Assembly (NCBI GenBank): GCA_030039095.1
Contig: JASHQP010000645.1
Coordinates: 1-15,925 of the forward strand
Source of the DNA: Streptosporangiaceae bacterium
Lineage (GTDB): Bacteria > Actinomycetota > Actinomycetes > Streptosporangiales > Streptosporangiaceae
Length of the DNA: 15,925 nt
Direction: 5' to 3'
Within the stretch, counting starts at the first letter, position 1. The number at the start of each line of letters is the position of its first letter. The notes below the pieces were generated by a model. It was not told where the DNA came from. It saw only the letters and a list, made by a program, of their open reading frames with translations, and ran no database searches. Below, one piece after another: positions 6,507-13,646 of the stretch. A program made the translations under genes and the position numbers.

Positions 6507-7478
6507 GTGACCGAGACAACGGCCAAGACGACGCCACCCGCGCGGGTGAGTTTGCAGGAGTTCGACGAGATCTACGAGTCGGTCAAGAACTGGGGCCGCT
6601 GGGGCGACGACGACGAGCTCGGCACGCTCAACTACATCACGCCGGACATGGTGCGCGCGGCGGCTGGCCTGGTGCGGTCGGGGCGGCGCGCCACGATGGC
6701 GATCCCGATGAACACGGTGGCCGGCCCGGACAACCCGAGCCCGGTCATCCGGCACGTCGTGCAGGGCCACGACATCGACATCGGCTCCAGTTCGGTGACG
6801 TTCGCGACCGACTTCGTCGGGCTGGCCTTCCACGGCGACTGCCACACCCACATGGACGCGCTGTGCCACATCGCCTACAAGGGCTGCGTCTACAACGGCC
6901 GTCGCGCGCAGGAGGTCATGACGTCCCAGGGAGCGACGGCGCTGGACGTGACCAGCTACCGCGAGGGGCTGGTCGGCCGGGGCGTGCTGCTCGACGTGCC
7001 GCGGTTCCGCGGCGTCAGGTGGCTCGAGCCCGGCGAGGCGGTGACCCGCGCAGAACTCGAGGCCGTGGAGGAAGCGCAGGGCGTCCGCCTCGGCGAGGGC
7101 GACATCCTGGTGTTCCGCACCGGCCACCACCGCCGCCGGCTGGAACTCGGCGCGTGGGACAACGGCTACCCGCCGGGCGGCGAGGGCAAGCCCGGCTTGC
7201 ACGTGGACACCATCCGCTGGATGCACGAGCGCCGGATCGCGGCATTCCTGCCCGACGGCGACGGGGAGACGATCCCGAGCAACGTCGAGGGCATCTCGTA
7301 CCCGATCCACCCGCTCCAGATCACGGCCATGGGCATGTTCGCGTCCGACAGCCTGCAGCTCGAGGACGTCGCCCGGGCCTGTGAGGAAGAAGGACGATTC
7401 GAGTTCATGGTCGTCGGCCTGCCACTGCGGCTGCCCGGCGGGACCGGGTCGCCGTGGAACCCGATCGCGATCTTCTGA
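6507..7478 (+). CDS. Cyclase family protein (PF04199, kynurenine-formamidase-like metal hydrolase)
   Basis: A 323-residue member of the larger cyclase subgroup. The metal-site motif is at 109-121: HGDCHTHMDALCH, with H109, H113, H115, D117 and H121 as candidate ligands. The GT of the classical HxGTHxDxPxH is replaced by HT, a variant I associate with this subgroup. GDILVFRTGHH (198-208) and the C-terminal SPWNPIAIF also fit. Members hydrolyse amides, lactams or cyclic compounds such as N-formylkynurenine and isatin, or perform related ring opening. GTG 6507 follows GGGAG (6497-6501) by five bases. The gap from the kinase is 57 bases, the largest in this operon. Ring-opening or deacylation of the pathway substrate is a reasonable guess, no more. 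Confidence 0.87.
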   Translation: MTETTAKTTPPARVSLQEFDEIYESVKNWGRWGDDDELGTLNYITPDMVRAAAGLVRSGRRATMAIPMNTVAGPDNPSPVIRHVVQGHDIDIGSSSVTFATDFVGLAFHGDCHTHMDALCHIAYKGCVYNGRRAQEVMTSQGATALDVTSYREGLVGRGVLLDVPRFRGVRWLEPGEAVTRAELEAVEEAQGVRLGEGDILVFRTGHHRRRLELGAWDNGYPPGGEGKPGLHVDTIRWMHERRIAAFLPDGDGETIPSNVEGISYPIHPLQITAMGMFASDSLQLEDVARACEEEGRFEFMVVGLPLRLPGGTGSPWNPIAIF

Positions 7479-7494
7479 CGAGGAGAGAAAGCCA

Positions 7495-8262
7495 ATGGAC
7501 CGGCGCTTCGAGGGAAAGGTCGCGCTGGTGACCGGCGCGACGACGGGCATGGGACAGGCCACCGCGGTGCGCCTGGCGGCCGAGGGCGCCGTGGTGGGCG
7601 TCAACACGCTGCCCACCACCGACCCGGGACAGACGCTGCAGCGGGTCGAGCAGGCCGGCGGGCAGGCGTTCACGGTCACCGCGGACATGCGCGACCCTGA
7701 GCAGGTGACCGCGATGGTTCACACCGTGGCCGAGCGCGGCGGCCGGCTTGACTACGTGGTGTCGTGTGCGGCCATCAATCCGCTGATGACCTGGGACAAC
7801 ACCAGTATCGAGGTCTTCGACGAGCTGTTCGAGACCAACGTGCGCGGCACCTGGGTGGTCTGCACCGAGGCGGCCAAGCAGATGATCAGCGAGGGCCACG
7901 GCGGCGCGATCTGCTGCATCAGCTCGATCTCGGCGCACGTGGGCGCGCCCGGCCAGACCGTGTACTGCGGCACCAAGGGCGCGATCAGCATGCTGGCCAA
8001 GGCGCTCGGCTGCGACCTCGGCCCGCACGGCATCCGGGTCAACGCGGTCGAGCCGGGCTGGACCAAGACGCCGATGGCCGCGCCGCTGCTGGACGATCCC
8101 GAGGTGATGAAGTACTACGTCGACCGGATTCCGCTGCACCGGGGCGCGGAGCCCGAGGAGATAGCCGCGACGATCGCGTTCCTGCTGTCCGACGACGCCA
8201 GCTACGTGAACTCGGCGACACTGCTCCTCGACGCCGGCTTCATCGTGAACGCGGAGCTGTAG
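7495..8262 (+). CDS. SDR-family NAD(P)-dependent oxidoreductase
   Basis: A 255-residue classical short-chain dehydrogenase/reductase. The cofactor motif TGATTGMG is at 13-20, D64 lies in TADM, and N115 in FETNVRGTW. The catalytic Ser is S143 or S144, followed by Y157 and K161 in YCGTK, and NAVEPGWTKT after strand 6. The usual NNAG after strand 4 is SCAA here. It interconverts an alcohol and a carbonyl with NAD(H) or NADP(H). ATG 7495 has AGGAGAG (7481-7487) seven bases upstream. It is 16 bases after the cyclase gene, and its TAG shares one base with the next GTG start (TAGTG, 8260-8264), so it belongs to the same transcript. The substrate is presumably a hydroxyl on the pathway intermediate. 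Confidence 0.9.
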   Translation: MDRRFEGKVALVTGATTGMGQATAVRLAAEGAVVGVNTLPTTDPGQTLQRVEQAGGQAFTVTADMRDPEQVTAMVHTVAERGGRLDYVVSCAAINPLMTWDNTSIEVFDELFETNVRGTWVVCTEAAKQMISEGHGGAICCISSISAHVGAPGQTVYCGTKGAISMLAKALGCDLGPHGIRVNAVEPGWTKTPMAAPLLDDPEVMKYYVDRIPLHRGAEPEEIAATIAFLLSDDASYVNSATLLLDAGFIVNAEL

Positions 8263-9374
8263 TGGAACCAGACCGGCGCGGTCGGCTCGCCGACGCGATC
8301 CGGCGGCCGCTGCCGCTGACCTACCACCCGCTGTACCGCTTCTACGAGGGTGGCTCGCTGACCCGGCAGTTCCGTGGCCTGCCCGGCCGCCCGGACGACT
8401 GGTGGTCGGAGGACTGGGTGGGCTCGTGCACCCGGGCCGGCAACGACGACCCCGACGGCCATCCGCAGGGCCTGTCCACGGTCGCCCTTGACGGCGTCGG
8501 CACGGTCACGCTCAGCGAGGTCGTGCAGGAACTGCCCGAGGAGATGCTCGGCGCGGATTTCGCCGGGCGCTGGGGACCGGTCACCGGTGTCCTGGTCAAG
8601 CTGCTGTCGCCGGCCGGCCCGGTGCCGCTGCACGCCCACCCCACGCGGGACTGGGCCCGCCGCCACCTCGGCTCCCCGTTCGGCAAGACCGAGGCGTGGA
8701 TCCTGCTGGACACGCCGGGGGACGGCGCGGAGCCAGCGCACGCCGGAATCGGCTTCGCGCCCGGCATCGACCGGGACTGGTTCGCCGGCGCGGTGCGCCG
8801 CCACGACAACGCGGCGATCCGCGCCACCCTGCACCGGACCGAGGTCCGCCCCGGCGAGGTGTACGTGGCGCACGGCGGCGTGCCGCATTACCTGGGCCCC
8901 CGGATCTCGTTCATCGAGGTCCAGGAGCCGACCGACCAGATCGTGATCCCGGAGACCGGCGGCGGCGACGACGCGGGCGCGACCATGGGACTCGGCTGGG
9001 ACCTCGCCCTCGACATGATCGACTACACGCCCGCGACCGCCGAGCAGGCGCTCGCCCGCGCCCGGCAGCGGCCTCAGGTGCTGCGCACCAGCCACGGATC
9101 GCGCGAGGTGCGGCTCGTGGGCGACGACGTGCTGCCGTTCTTCGACGCGACCGCGCTCGAGGTCGCCGACGAGATCGACGTCGCCGACCGGAGGTTCGCG
9201 GTCGCGGTCGTGGCCGCGGGCGAGGGAGCGATCGAGGGTGACTTCGGCAGCCAGCCCATCCGGCGGGGCGAGACGTACGCCCTCCCGGCCAGCCTGCCAC
9301 TGCGGATCCGGGCCGCAGAATCGGGCGGCGGTCCGCTCCGGGTCATCCGCTGCCTGGGCCCCGCCGCATCGTGA
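8262..9374 (+). CDS. Class I mannose-6-phosphate-isomerase-like cupin protein
   Basis: A 370-residue protein with the layout of type I phosphomannose isomerase. Candidate zinc ligands are H124 and H126 in LHAHP (usually QxHP), E144 in GKTEAW and H209 in GGVPHYLG; VEVQEPTD is at about 219-224. The C-terminal cupin half ends with a GETYALPASLPLRI stretch. The family converts mannose-6-phosphate and fructose-6-phosphate through a metal-bound enediol. In this operon it more likely isomerises another phosphorylated aldose/ketose made by the FGGY kinase. The GTG at 8262 overlaps the SDR stop by one base and has GGAG (8253-8256) five bases upstream, inside the SDR gene. Housekeeping ManA elsewhere in the genome cannot be excluded as a second copy. 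Confidence 0.82.
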   Translation: MEPDRRGRLADAIRRPLPLTYHPLYRFYEGGSLTRQFRGLPGRPDDWWSEDWVGSCTRAGNDDPDGHPQGLSTVALDGVGTVTLSEVVQELPEEMLGADFAGRWGPVTGVLVKLLSPAGPVPLHAHPTRDWARRHLGSPFGKTEAWILLDTPGDGAEPAHAGIGFAPGIDRDWFAGAVRRHDNAAIRATLHRTEVRPGEVYVAHGGVPHYLGPRISFIEVQEPTDQIVIPETGGGDDAGATMGLGWDLALDMIDYTPATAEQALARARQRPQVLRTSHGSREVRLVGDDVLPFFDATALEVADEIDVADRRFAVAVVAAGEGAIEGDFGSQPIRRGETYALPASLPLRIRAAESGGGPLRVIRCLGPAAS

Positions 9375-9388
9375 TCAGGAGGTAGACC

Positions 9389-10561
9389 GTGCCGAATTTC
9401 TCGTCGCTGCTGGAGCAGGCCCGCGAGCGCGTCGCGCTCCAGTACGGATACGCGATCGGGCGGCGCCGCGAGGAACTGGTCACCCCTGCGCTGGTGCTCG
9501 ACATCGACGCTGCACAGCGCAACATCGACCACATGGCCGGGTCGCTGCGCGAGATGGGCGCGGCCACGATCCGGCCGCACTACAAGACGCACAAGAGCCC
9601 GGAGATCGCCCGCAGGCAGCTTGCGGCCGGCGCGAGCGGGCTGTCGATGGCCACCGTGTGGGAGGCGGCAGTGCTGGCCGGTGCCGGCATGGACGACCTG
9701 TTCGTGGTCAACACCGTGTCGCATCCGGACAAGATCGCGCTGCTCGCCGGCCTGGCCCGCGACCACACGATCCACGTCGCCGTCGACGAGGCGCCGAACG
9801 CGGATGTGCTATCCGCAGCGGCGGTTGCTGCGGGTTCCACGCTCGGGATCCTCGTCGAGGTGGACACCGGCATGGACCGCTGCGGGGTGGACACCGAGCA
9901 GGAAGCGCTGGCACTGGCGCGGCACGTCGCTGGTCTGCCCGGGCTCCGGTTCGAGGGCGTGACCGGCTACGAGGGGCACTGCTCGATGACCATCGACAAC
10001 GACCTGCGCCACGAACGGCAGCGCGAGGCCATGACGTTCTTCACCGGCGTCGCAAGCCTGATCGAGGGGAGCGGCATCCCCTGCCCGATCCGGTCGGCGG
10101 GCGGGATCGCCACCTGGAACTGGACCGCGGCGTTCCCCGGCATCACTGAGATCCAGGCCGGCACGTACGTGATCATGGACAACTACCACGGCCAGATGGT
10201 GCCGGGCTTCGAGCACTCGCTCACGGTCCAGGCCAGCGTGATCAGCAGGCAGAGCGACAGGGTGATCGTCGACGCGGGGAACAAGTCGGTCGCCGCGCCA
10301 TCCGACGTCTCGATGGTGGGTCACGATCTGGCGCCGCTGCGGTTCGACGAGGAACACGGCATCTTCGCCGCCCCGGACGGCTCGCCGCTGCGCGTCGGCG
10401 ACTCGGTGGCGCTCGTGCCCGGGTACTCGCCGACGACCGTCAACTGGTACGACGCCTACCACGTGGTCCGTGACGACGTCGTCACCGACATCTGGCCGAT
10501 CATCCCCCGCGGCCCCGGCCACAACGGCATCGCCGCGCTCGGCGGGAATCTGGCCGCCTGA
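9389..10561 (+). CDS. D-threonine-aldolase / D-serine-dehydratase-fold PLP enzyme with altered metal site
   Basis: A 390-residue fold-type III PLP protein (alanine-racemase-like barrel plus C-terminal beta domain). The PLP lysine is K66 in RPHYKTHK; VEVDTGMDRCGV (157-168), GYEGH (193-197) and RSAGGIATW (235-243) follow the family. Known D-threonine aldolases and DSD1 enzymes bind a metal through His-x-Asp or His-x-Cys in a VPxHxx-PTVN segment. Here the segment reads VPGYSPTTVN (343-352), with Tyr345 and Pro347 at those places, so the metal site appears lost or moved. The enzyme may be a retro-aldolase, dehydratase or racemase with different needs. GTG 9389 is fixed by AGGAGG (9377-9382) six bases upstream. 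Last gene of the operon; it ends six bases from the stop of the convergent DUF1707 gene, with no terminator hairpin between. Confidence 0.85.
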   Translation: MPNFSSLLEQARERVALQYGYAIGRRREELVTPALVLDIDAAQRNIDHMAGSLREMGAATIRPHYKTHKSPEIARRQLAAGASGLSMATVWEAAVLAGAGMDDLFVVNTVSHPDKIALLAGLARDHTIHVAVDEAPNADVLSAAAVAAGSTLGILVEVDTGMDRCGVDTEQEALALARHVAGLPGLRFEGVTGYEGHCSMTIDNDLRHERQREAMTFFTGVASLIEGSGIPCPIRSAGGIATWNWTAAFPGITEIQAGTYVIMDNYHGQMVPGFEHSLTVQASVISRQSDRVIVDAGNKSVAAPSDVSMVGHDLAPLRFDEEHGIFAAPDGSPLRVGDSVALVPGYSPTTVNWYDAYHVVRDDVVTDIWPIIPRGPGHNGIAALGGNLAA

Positions 10562-10567
10562 GCCGGG

Positions 10568-11155
10568 TCAGGATGCCGGCGGCACCTGGCTGGTCAGCAC
10601 GTTGCCCAGCACGGCCACGGACCGCAGCCTGATCACCGGCGTCAGCGGGCCCGGCCGGGCCGGCGGGACCACGGCGGAGGTGCGCCCGAACACGGCGGTG
10701 GCGAACCCGGCGTCGACCCGGAAGCCGGCCGGGATGACGATGCGCACCTCGCCGGCCACGGCCACGGCCGTGATGTCGGTCACGAACGAGGTCACGGCCG
10801 TCCGCCGCAGGTCGATCATGACCTCGCCGAACACCGCGGCGGCGCGGACCCTGGCGGCCAGCGCCTGGAACGGCCGCCAGCCCGCCGGGCTCAGCAAGCC
10901 TATGATCAGCCGCCGGGCGCGGTGCCGGCGCCCGGCCACGGAGGCCCGCCCGGGGCCGGGAATGTCGGCTATGACCGCGCTGAGCCCGGTCAGCGTGGTG
11001 GCCTCCTGAGCCGCCTCGGAACGCGCCGCCAGCTCGGATGGGTCCAGGCTGCCGTCGGCGCAGGCAGCCAGGATCCGGTCCAGCACCTGCGCGCGCTGCC
11101 GCTGCACCGCCCGCGGATCATGCCCGGGCGTCGTCGGCCCTGGGCCTGGACGCAT
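10568..11155 (-). CDS. DUF1707 domain protein with LiaF-like C-terminal beta domain
   Basis: A 195-residue protein. Residues about 15-68 form a DUF1707 helical domain (VLDRILAACADGSLDPSELAARSEAA, ending ADIPG). A basic linker RRHRARR follows at about 76-82. The C-terminal part (VFGEVMIDLRR, VAVAGEVRIVIPAGFRVD, ATAVFG) has the repeated hydrophobic strands of LiaF/DUF2154-type cell-wall-stress proteins. No clear transmembrane helix is seen. Such proteins are frequent in actinobacteria and their role is not settled; the LiaF resemblance suggests envelope stress sensing. ATG 11155-11153 is preceded by GGAGG four bases upstream; GTG one codon earlier is too close to that site. It runs in the same direction as the alkylation operon but is separated by 107 bases with a hairpin. 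Confidence 0.82.
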   Translation of the reverse strand: MRPGPGPTTPGHDPRAVQRQRAQVLDRILAACADGSLDPSELAARSEAAQEATTLTGLSAVIADIPGPGRASVAGRRHRARRLIIGLLSPAGWRPFQALAARVRAAAVFGEVMIDLRRTAVTSFVTDITAVAVAGEVRIVIPAGFRVDAGFATAVFGRTSAVVPPARPGPLTPVIRLRSVAVLGNVLTSQVPPAS

Positions 11156-11179
11156 CACGCCTCCGGATCGCTCGGTGCC

Positions 11180-11208
11180 TACGAGTTTGGCATCCCCTGA
11201 CCGGTTCC
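11180..11208 (-). promoter_or_regulatory. Possible ECF-sigma-type promoter for the DUF1707 gene
   Basis: On the minus strand GGAACC (11208-11203), a typical -35 for envelope-stress ECF sigma factors, is followed after 17 bases by CTCGTA (11185-11180), which holds the CGT core of many ECF -10 elements. It lies 25 bases before the ATG. Short motifs like this arise by chance in GC-rich DNA, so this is tentative. Confidence 0.3.
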
Positions 11209-11216
11209 CCTCCAAC

Positions 11217-11244
11217 CTCCGGGTTCTGCGAATCTCACCCGGAG
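11217..11244 (-). terminator. Hairpin after the oxygenase gene
   Basis: CTCCGGGT (11217-11224) and ACCCGGAG (11237-11244) are perfect 8-bp arms around a 12-base loop, 18 bases beyond the stop of the oxygenase gene. No U tract follows, so it is a weak intrinsic terminator or an mRNA end stabiliser for the alkylation operon. Confidence 0.5.
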
Positions 11245-11262
11245 ATGTCACCGGCTGTTGTA

Positions 11263-11970
11263 CTACGCGGCATCGTGGAACACCAGCCCCAGCGTGAACC
11301 GCCGGCCTGAGCGCACTGCGGACACCCCATGCCGTACCGGCCCGGCTGACCAGCCGCGGGCGGACCTCACCGGGCGGTCCCTGGTCGTGAAGACCAGGCC
11401 GTGGCCCTGCGGTATGAGCGTGGCCGTACCGCGCGACTGGGCCCGCGGCCGGTGCTCGAGCAGCAGGAACTCGCCGCCGGTGTGGTCCGTGCCCGGGTCG
11501 CTCAGGCTGATCACGACCTGCAGCGGGAACACCAGGTCGCCGTACAGGTCCCGGTGCAGCGCGTTCCAGCCGCCGGTCTCGTACCTCAGCAGGATCGGGG
11601 TGGACTTCGTCTGGCCGGCCGCGTGGCACATGGCCAGCCACTCGTCCAGGGTCTCCGGCCACGGGGCCGGCCGGCCCAGCTTGGCGTGCCAGTCGCGGGC
11701 GATCGGCAGCAGCCGCGGGTAGAGCGCCTGCTTCAGCTGCTCGACGGGCTCGGGGAACGGGCGCGCGAAGTACTTGTACTCGCCCTCCCCGAAACGGTAC
11801 CTCGCCATCTCGATCGTGGACCGGAACAGCCCGCCACGGTCGTACAGGCCGGCGATCTGGCCGCACTCCGCCGCGGTGAGCAGCCGCGGCGTCAGCGCGC
11901 AGCCCACGTCGTTGAGCTCGGCGGTGACCGCCGGCCAGTCGGCGCCGTCCACGCGCTGCGCCCAGCTCAT
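11263..11970 (-). CDS. 2OG-Fe(II) oxygenase of the damaged-DNA oxygenase family (PF09859 type)
   Basis: A 235-residue iron/2-oxoglutarate dioxygenase. The facial triad is visible as H139-x-D141 in LHRDLYGD and H214 in RHGVSAVRSG, with R223/R224 as the 2-oxoglutarate-binding Arg. Family stretches FGEGEYKYFARP (60-71), CHAAGQTKSTPILLRY (115-130), GGEFLLLEHRPRAQSR (165-180) and the C-terminal FHDAA match proteins annotated as oxygenases acting on alkylated DNA. The expected role, by family and neighbour, is oxidative demethylation of alkylated bases, as in AlkB. ATG 11970-11968 overlaps the ogt stop as ATGA and has GGAGG seven bases upstream inside ogt. It is the third gene in the sigma-ogt-oxygenase set. 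Confidence 0.88.
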   Translation of the reverse strand: MSWAQRVDGADWPAVTAELNDVGCALTPRLLTAAECGQIAGLYDRGGLFRSTIEMARYRFGEGEYKYFARPFPEPVEQLKQALYPRLLPIARDWHAKLGRPAPWPETLDEWLAMCHAAGQTKSTPILLRYETGGWNALHRDLYGDLVFPLQVVISLSDPGTDHTGGEFLLLEHRPRAQSRGTATLIPQGHGLVFTTRDRPVRSARGWSAGPVRHGVSAVRSGRRFTLGLVFHDAA

Positions 11971-12578
11971 GCCGCCGCCTCCAGGTCCAGCAGGAACCGC
12001 TTGGCGTCCGGGCCGCCGCGGTAGCGCCCGAGGTCGCCGTCGGACTTGATAACCCGGTGGCAGGGCACGACGACCGGGAGGGGATTGGTCGCGCACGCCG
12101 TTCCCACCGCGCGGAATGCCCGCGGGCTGCCCACGGTGGCCGCGATTGTGGCGTACGAGGCGGTCGTCCCGTAACCGATGCCGGGCAGGTGAGTCAGCAC
12201 CTCGCGGCGGAAGCCCGAGGACAGGCTGAAGTCGAGCGGCAGGTCGAAGCTGCGGCGCCGGCCGGCGAAATACTCGTCGATCTCATGGGCTGCGGCGTCG
12301 AGCCTGCCGGGTGCCTGCAGCACCCGGGGGCTGATCCGCGCGGCGAGCGCCTGCAGGACCTCGTCCTGGCCCTCGATCGGGAAGGCAACCCGGACCAGCC
12401 CGGCCTCGGTGGCGGCCAGCAGCAGCGTGCCGACCGGTGTGTCCAGCGTGCGGTACGCCACGTCGAGCACGCCGTCGGCCGCGGCGCGCTCGGCCAGCCG
12501 GGCGTGCAGGGCGGCCAGGTCAGCCTCGGTGACGGCGGGCAGGTCGCGCAGCACGTCCGCGTGGTCGCTGGTGTTCAT
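11967..12578 (-). CDS. ogt: Methylated-DNA-[protein]-cysteine S-methyltransferase
   Basis: A 203-residue protein with the suicide methyl-acceptor site PCHRV (C173) in LPVVVPCHRVIKSDG. The helix-turn-helix arginine region RAVGTACATNP (156-166) and the C-terminal KRFLLDLE are also present. It removes methyl groups from O6-methylguanine and O4-methylthymine by transfer to its own cysteine. The N-terminal 40 residues are a helical extension before the Ogt N-terminal domain (LDTPVGTLLLAATEAGL). The usual GGYxGG loop reads GDLGRYRGG here. ATG 12578-12576 overlaps the stop of the sigma factor gene (ATGA), with GGAGA as ribosome site six bases upstream. No Ada-type N-terminal Zn/HTH domain is present, so induction probably comes from the neighbouring sigma factor. 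Confidence 0.93.
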   Translation of the reverse strand: MNTSDHADVLRDLPAVTEADLAALHARLAERAAADGVLDVAYRTLDTPVGTLLLAATEAGLVRVAFPIEGQDEVLQALAARISPRVLQAPGRLDAAAHEIDEYFAGRRRSFDLPLDFSLSSGFRREVLTHLPGIGYGTTASYATIAATVGSPRAFRAVGTACATNPLPVVVPCHRVIKSDGDLGRYRGGPDAKRFLLDLEAAA

Positions 12579-13093
12579 GAGCGTTCTCCATCTGGTTCGT
12601 AGGTCTTGCGGAGCCGGGCGATGCCGTCGGCGGCCGCCCGGCGGGCGGCGTCGGTGCTGCCGCCGGTCACGGCGGCGACCTCGGCGTAGGGCAGCCCGGC
12701 CAGGTAGTGGTAGGCGACCGCCTCCCGCTGCCTGCGGGGGAGGGCGGCAAGCGCGGCGGCCAGGTCTAGGTCCCTGCCGCCATCCAGGGGCTTTTCAGGG
12801 ACGTCGGCGACGGGGATCGCACGGCGTGCCGCCGCGCGCGTGATGTCGATCGCCTTCCGGTGCGCGATCGTCACCAGCCACGCCTCGACGTTCGCGTCGG
12901 CCGGGAGCTGCGGGTAGGCCTTCAGCGCGGCAAGGAACGTTTCCGACCAGGCGTCATCCGCGTCGGCGGGCCCGACGACGGCCCGGCAGACCCGCAGCAC
13001 GGTCGCGCCATGCCGCGCGACGATGCTCTCGAACGGCTTCTCGAGCGTCACGTTCTGTAGACGCGGGGTGCCGGCCAAACGTGAGGTGCTCAT
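12575..13093 (-). CDS. ECF-type RNA polymerase sigma factor
   Basis: A 172-residue sigma-70 family protein with region 2 (about 20-90, with DADDAWSETFLAALKAYPQL and the WLVTIAHRKAIDITR recognition helix) and region 4 (about 115-162, LPRRQREAVAYHYLAGLPYAEVA then a second helix). It lacks regions 1 and 3, typical of ECF sigma factors. It would direct polymerase to a small regulon, very likely including its own operon with ogt and the oxygenase, to which it is coupled by a 4-base overlap. No anti-sigma factor lies beside it unless the small membrane protein upstream acts as one. ATG 13093 has no clear Shine-Dalgarno; GTG at codon 15 (13051) is an alternative start. Confidence 0.88.
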   Translation of the reverse strand: MSTSRLAGTPRLQNVTLEKPFESIVARHGATVLRVCRAVVGPADADDAWSETFLAALKAYPQLPADANVEAWLVTIAHRKAIDITRAAARRAIPVADVPEKPLDGGRDLDLAAALAALPRRQREAVAYHYLAGLPYAEVAAVTGGSTDAARRAAADGIARLRKTYEPDGERS

Positions 13094-13138
13094 GGGAGCA
13101 GCCTTGCCGATCGAGCCGGCGCGCGCTGCCCGGGACGG

Positions 13139-13477
13139 TCAGCCGACCGGCGGCAGCCCTGGCGGTCTCGGGGCCGGGCCCCACGGCGGTGCTCCGGTCA
13201 CCCTCGGCGCGCGGAGCGAGCCCGCGGCGTGCCGGGGGCCTGCTTGGTAGGTGCCGACGCGGACCGTCCGGGGGATCGGGGAGGTCGCGTCGGGCGCACC
13301 CGCGTGCGACCGCGGGTCGATGTGCGGGGGCGTGGTGTTCGCTGGCTCGTCAGGGATCGTCCAGAATGGCGAGCTGAGGGCCCAGAACAGGACGACCAGC
13401 ACCACAAGGGCGGCAGCCGCCGACAGGACCCCGTCGTTGGCGATTACGGAAATGTTCAGGTACCGCCCGACGTCCAT
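13139..13477 (-). CDS. Small single-pass membrane protein, unknown function
   Basis: A 112-residue reading frame with a convincing transmembrane helix at about residues 16-36 (SAAAALVVLVVLFWALSSPFW), after a short N-terminus. A long proline/alanine-rich tail follows, without motifs I recognise. ATG 13477-13475 is chosen because the helix then lies near the N-terminus; a longer frame to 13543 would cross the palindrome at 13513-13531. No ribosome site is visible, but GATACT (13489-13484) six bases upstream could place the transcript start at the ATG. It ends 45 bases before the sigma factor gene on the same strand, so an anti-sigma or sensor role is possible but unsupported by any visible domain. 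The proline-rich end may be less reliable as coding sequence. Confidence 0.5.
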   Translation of the reverse strand: MDVGRYLNISVIANDGVLSAAAALVVLVVLFWALSSPFWTIPDEPANTTPPHIDPRSHAGAPDATSPIPRTVRVGTYQAGPRHAAGSLRAPRVTGAPPWGPAPRPPGLPPVG

Positions 13478-13512
13478 TCCGTCAGTATCAGTCGTACTCA
13501 CAACATCGTGCA

Positions 13513-13531
13513 TGTGAAAGTGTATTTCACA
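13513..13531. promoter_or_regulatory. TGTGAAA-N5-TTTCACA palindrome in the divergent region
   Basis: Perfect 7-bp arms (13513-13519 and 13525-13531) around GTGTA form a 19-bp dyad, AT-rich in a GC-rich surround. It sits between the divergent small membrane protein gene and hipA, 36 bases before the start of the former. This is the shape of a dimeric repressor operator. The TGTGA/TCACA halves are nine bases apart rather than six, so it is not a standard CRP site. Confidence 0.5.
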
Positions 13532-13608
13532 CGTTATGTCCACCCAGGTCAGAGGCCTAGTTCACGGCCTGGCGGGTTCTGCGGCGCTGCCCGGCCGCCG
13601 CGGAGCGT

Positions 13609-13638
13609 TTGACTGCCGAGGGGCAGGCAGTCCAAGAT
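13609..13638 (+). promoter_or_regulatory. hipA promoter with embedded inverted-repeat operator
   Basis: TTGACT (13609-13614) and CAAGAT (13633-13638) make a -35/-10 pair with an 18-base spacer. The -10 ends eight bases before the GTG start, so the mRNA would be leaderless or nearly so. Within it lies GACTGCC (13611-13617), N8, GGCAGTC (13626-13632), an exact inverted repeat covering the -35 and spacer. E. coli HipB operators also have an 8-base centre, though with different arms. A repressor bound here would block the promoter. Confidence 0.5.
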
Positions 13639-13646
13639 CTTCAAGC

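Noticed and set aside
5496..7688. 730-codon open frame on the minus strand opposite kinase, cyclase and SDR
   Set aside because: It is Arg/Val/Ala/His-rich with no domain; long antisense frames are expected opposite GC-rich genes, and the plus-strand genes carry full motifs.
13081..13377. Plus-strand open frame opposite the small membrane protein
   Set aside because: Arg/Ser-rich without structure, while the minus frame has a clear transmembrane helix.
13513..13531. CRP-type site reading of the TGTGA/TCACA dyad
   Set aside because: The halves are nine bases apart instead of six; kept only as a generic operator-like palindrome.
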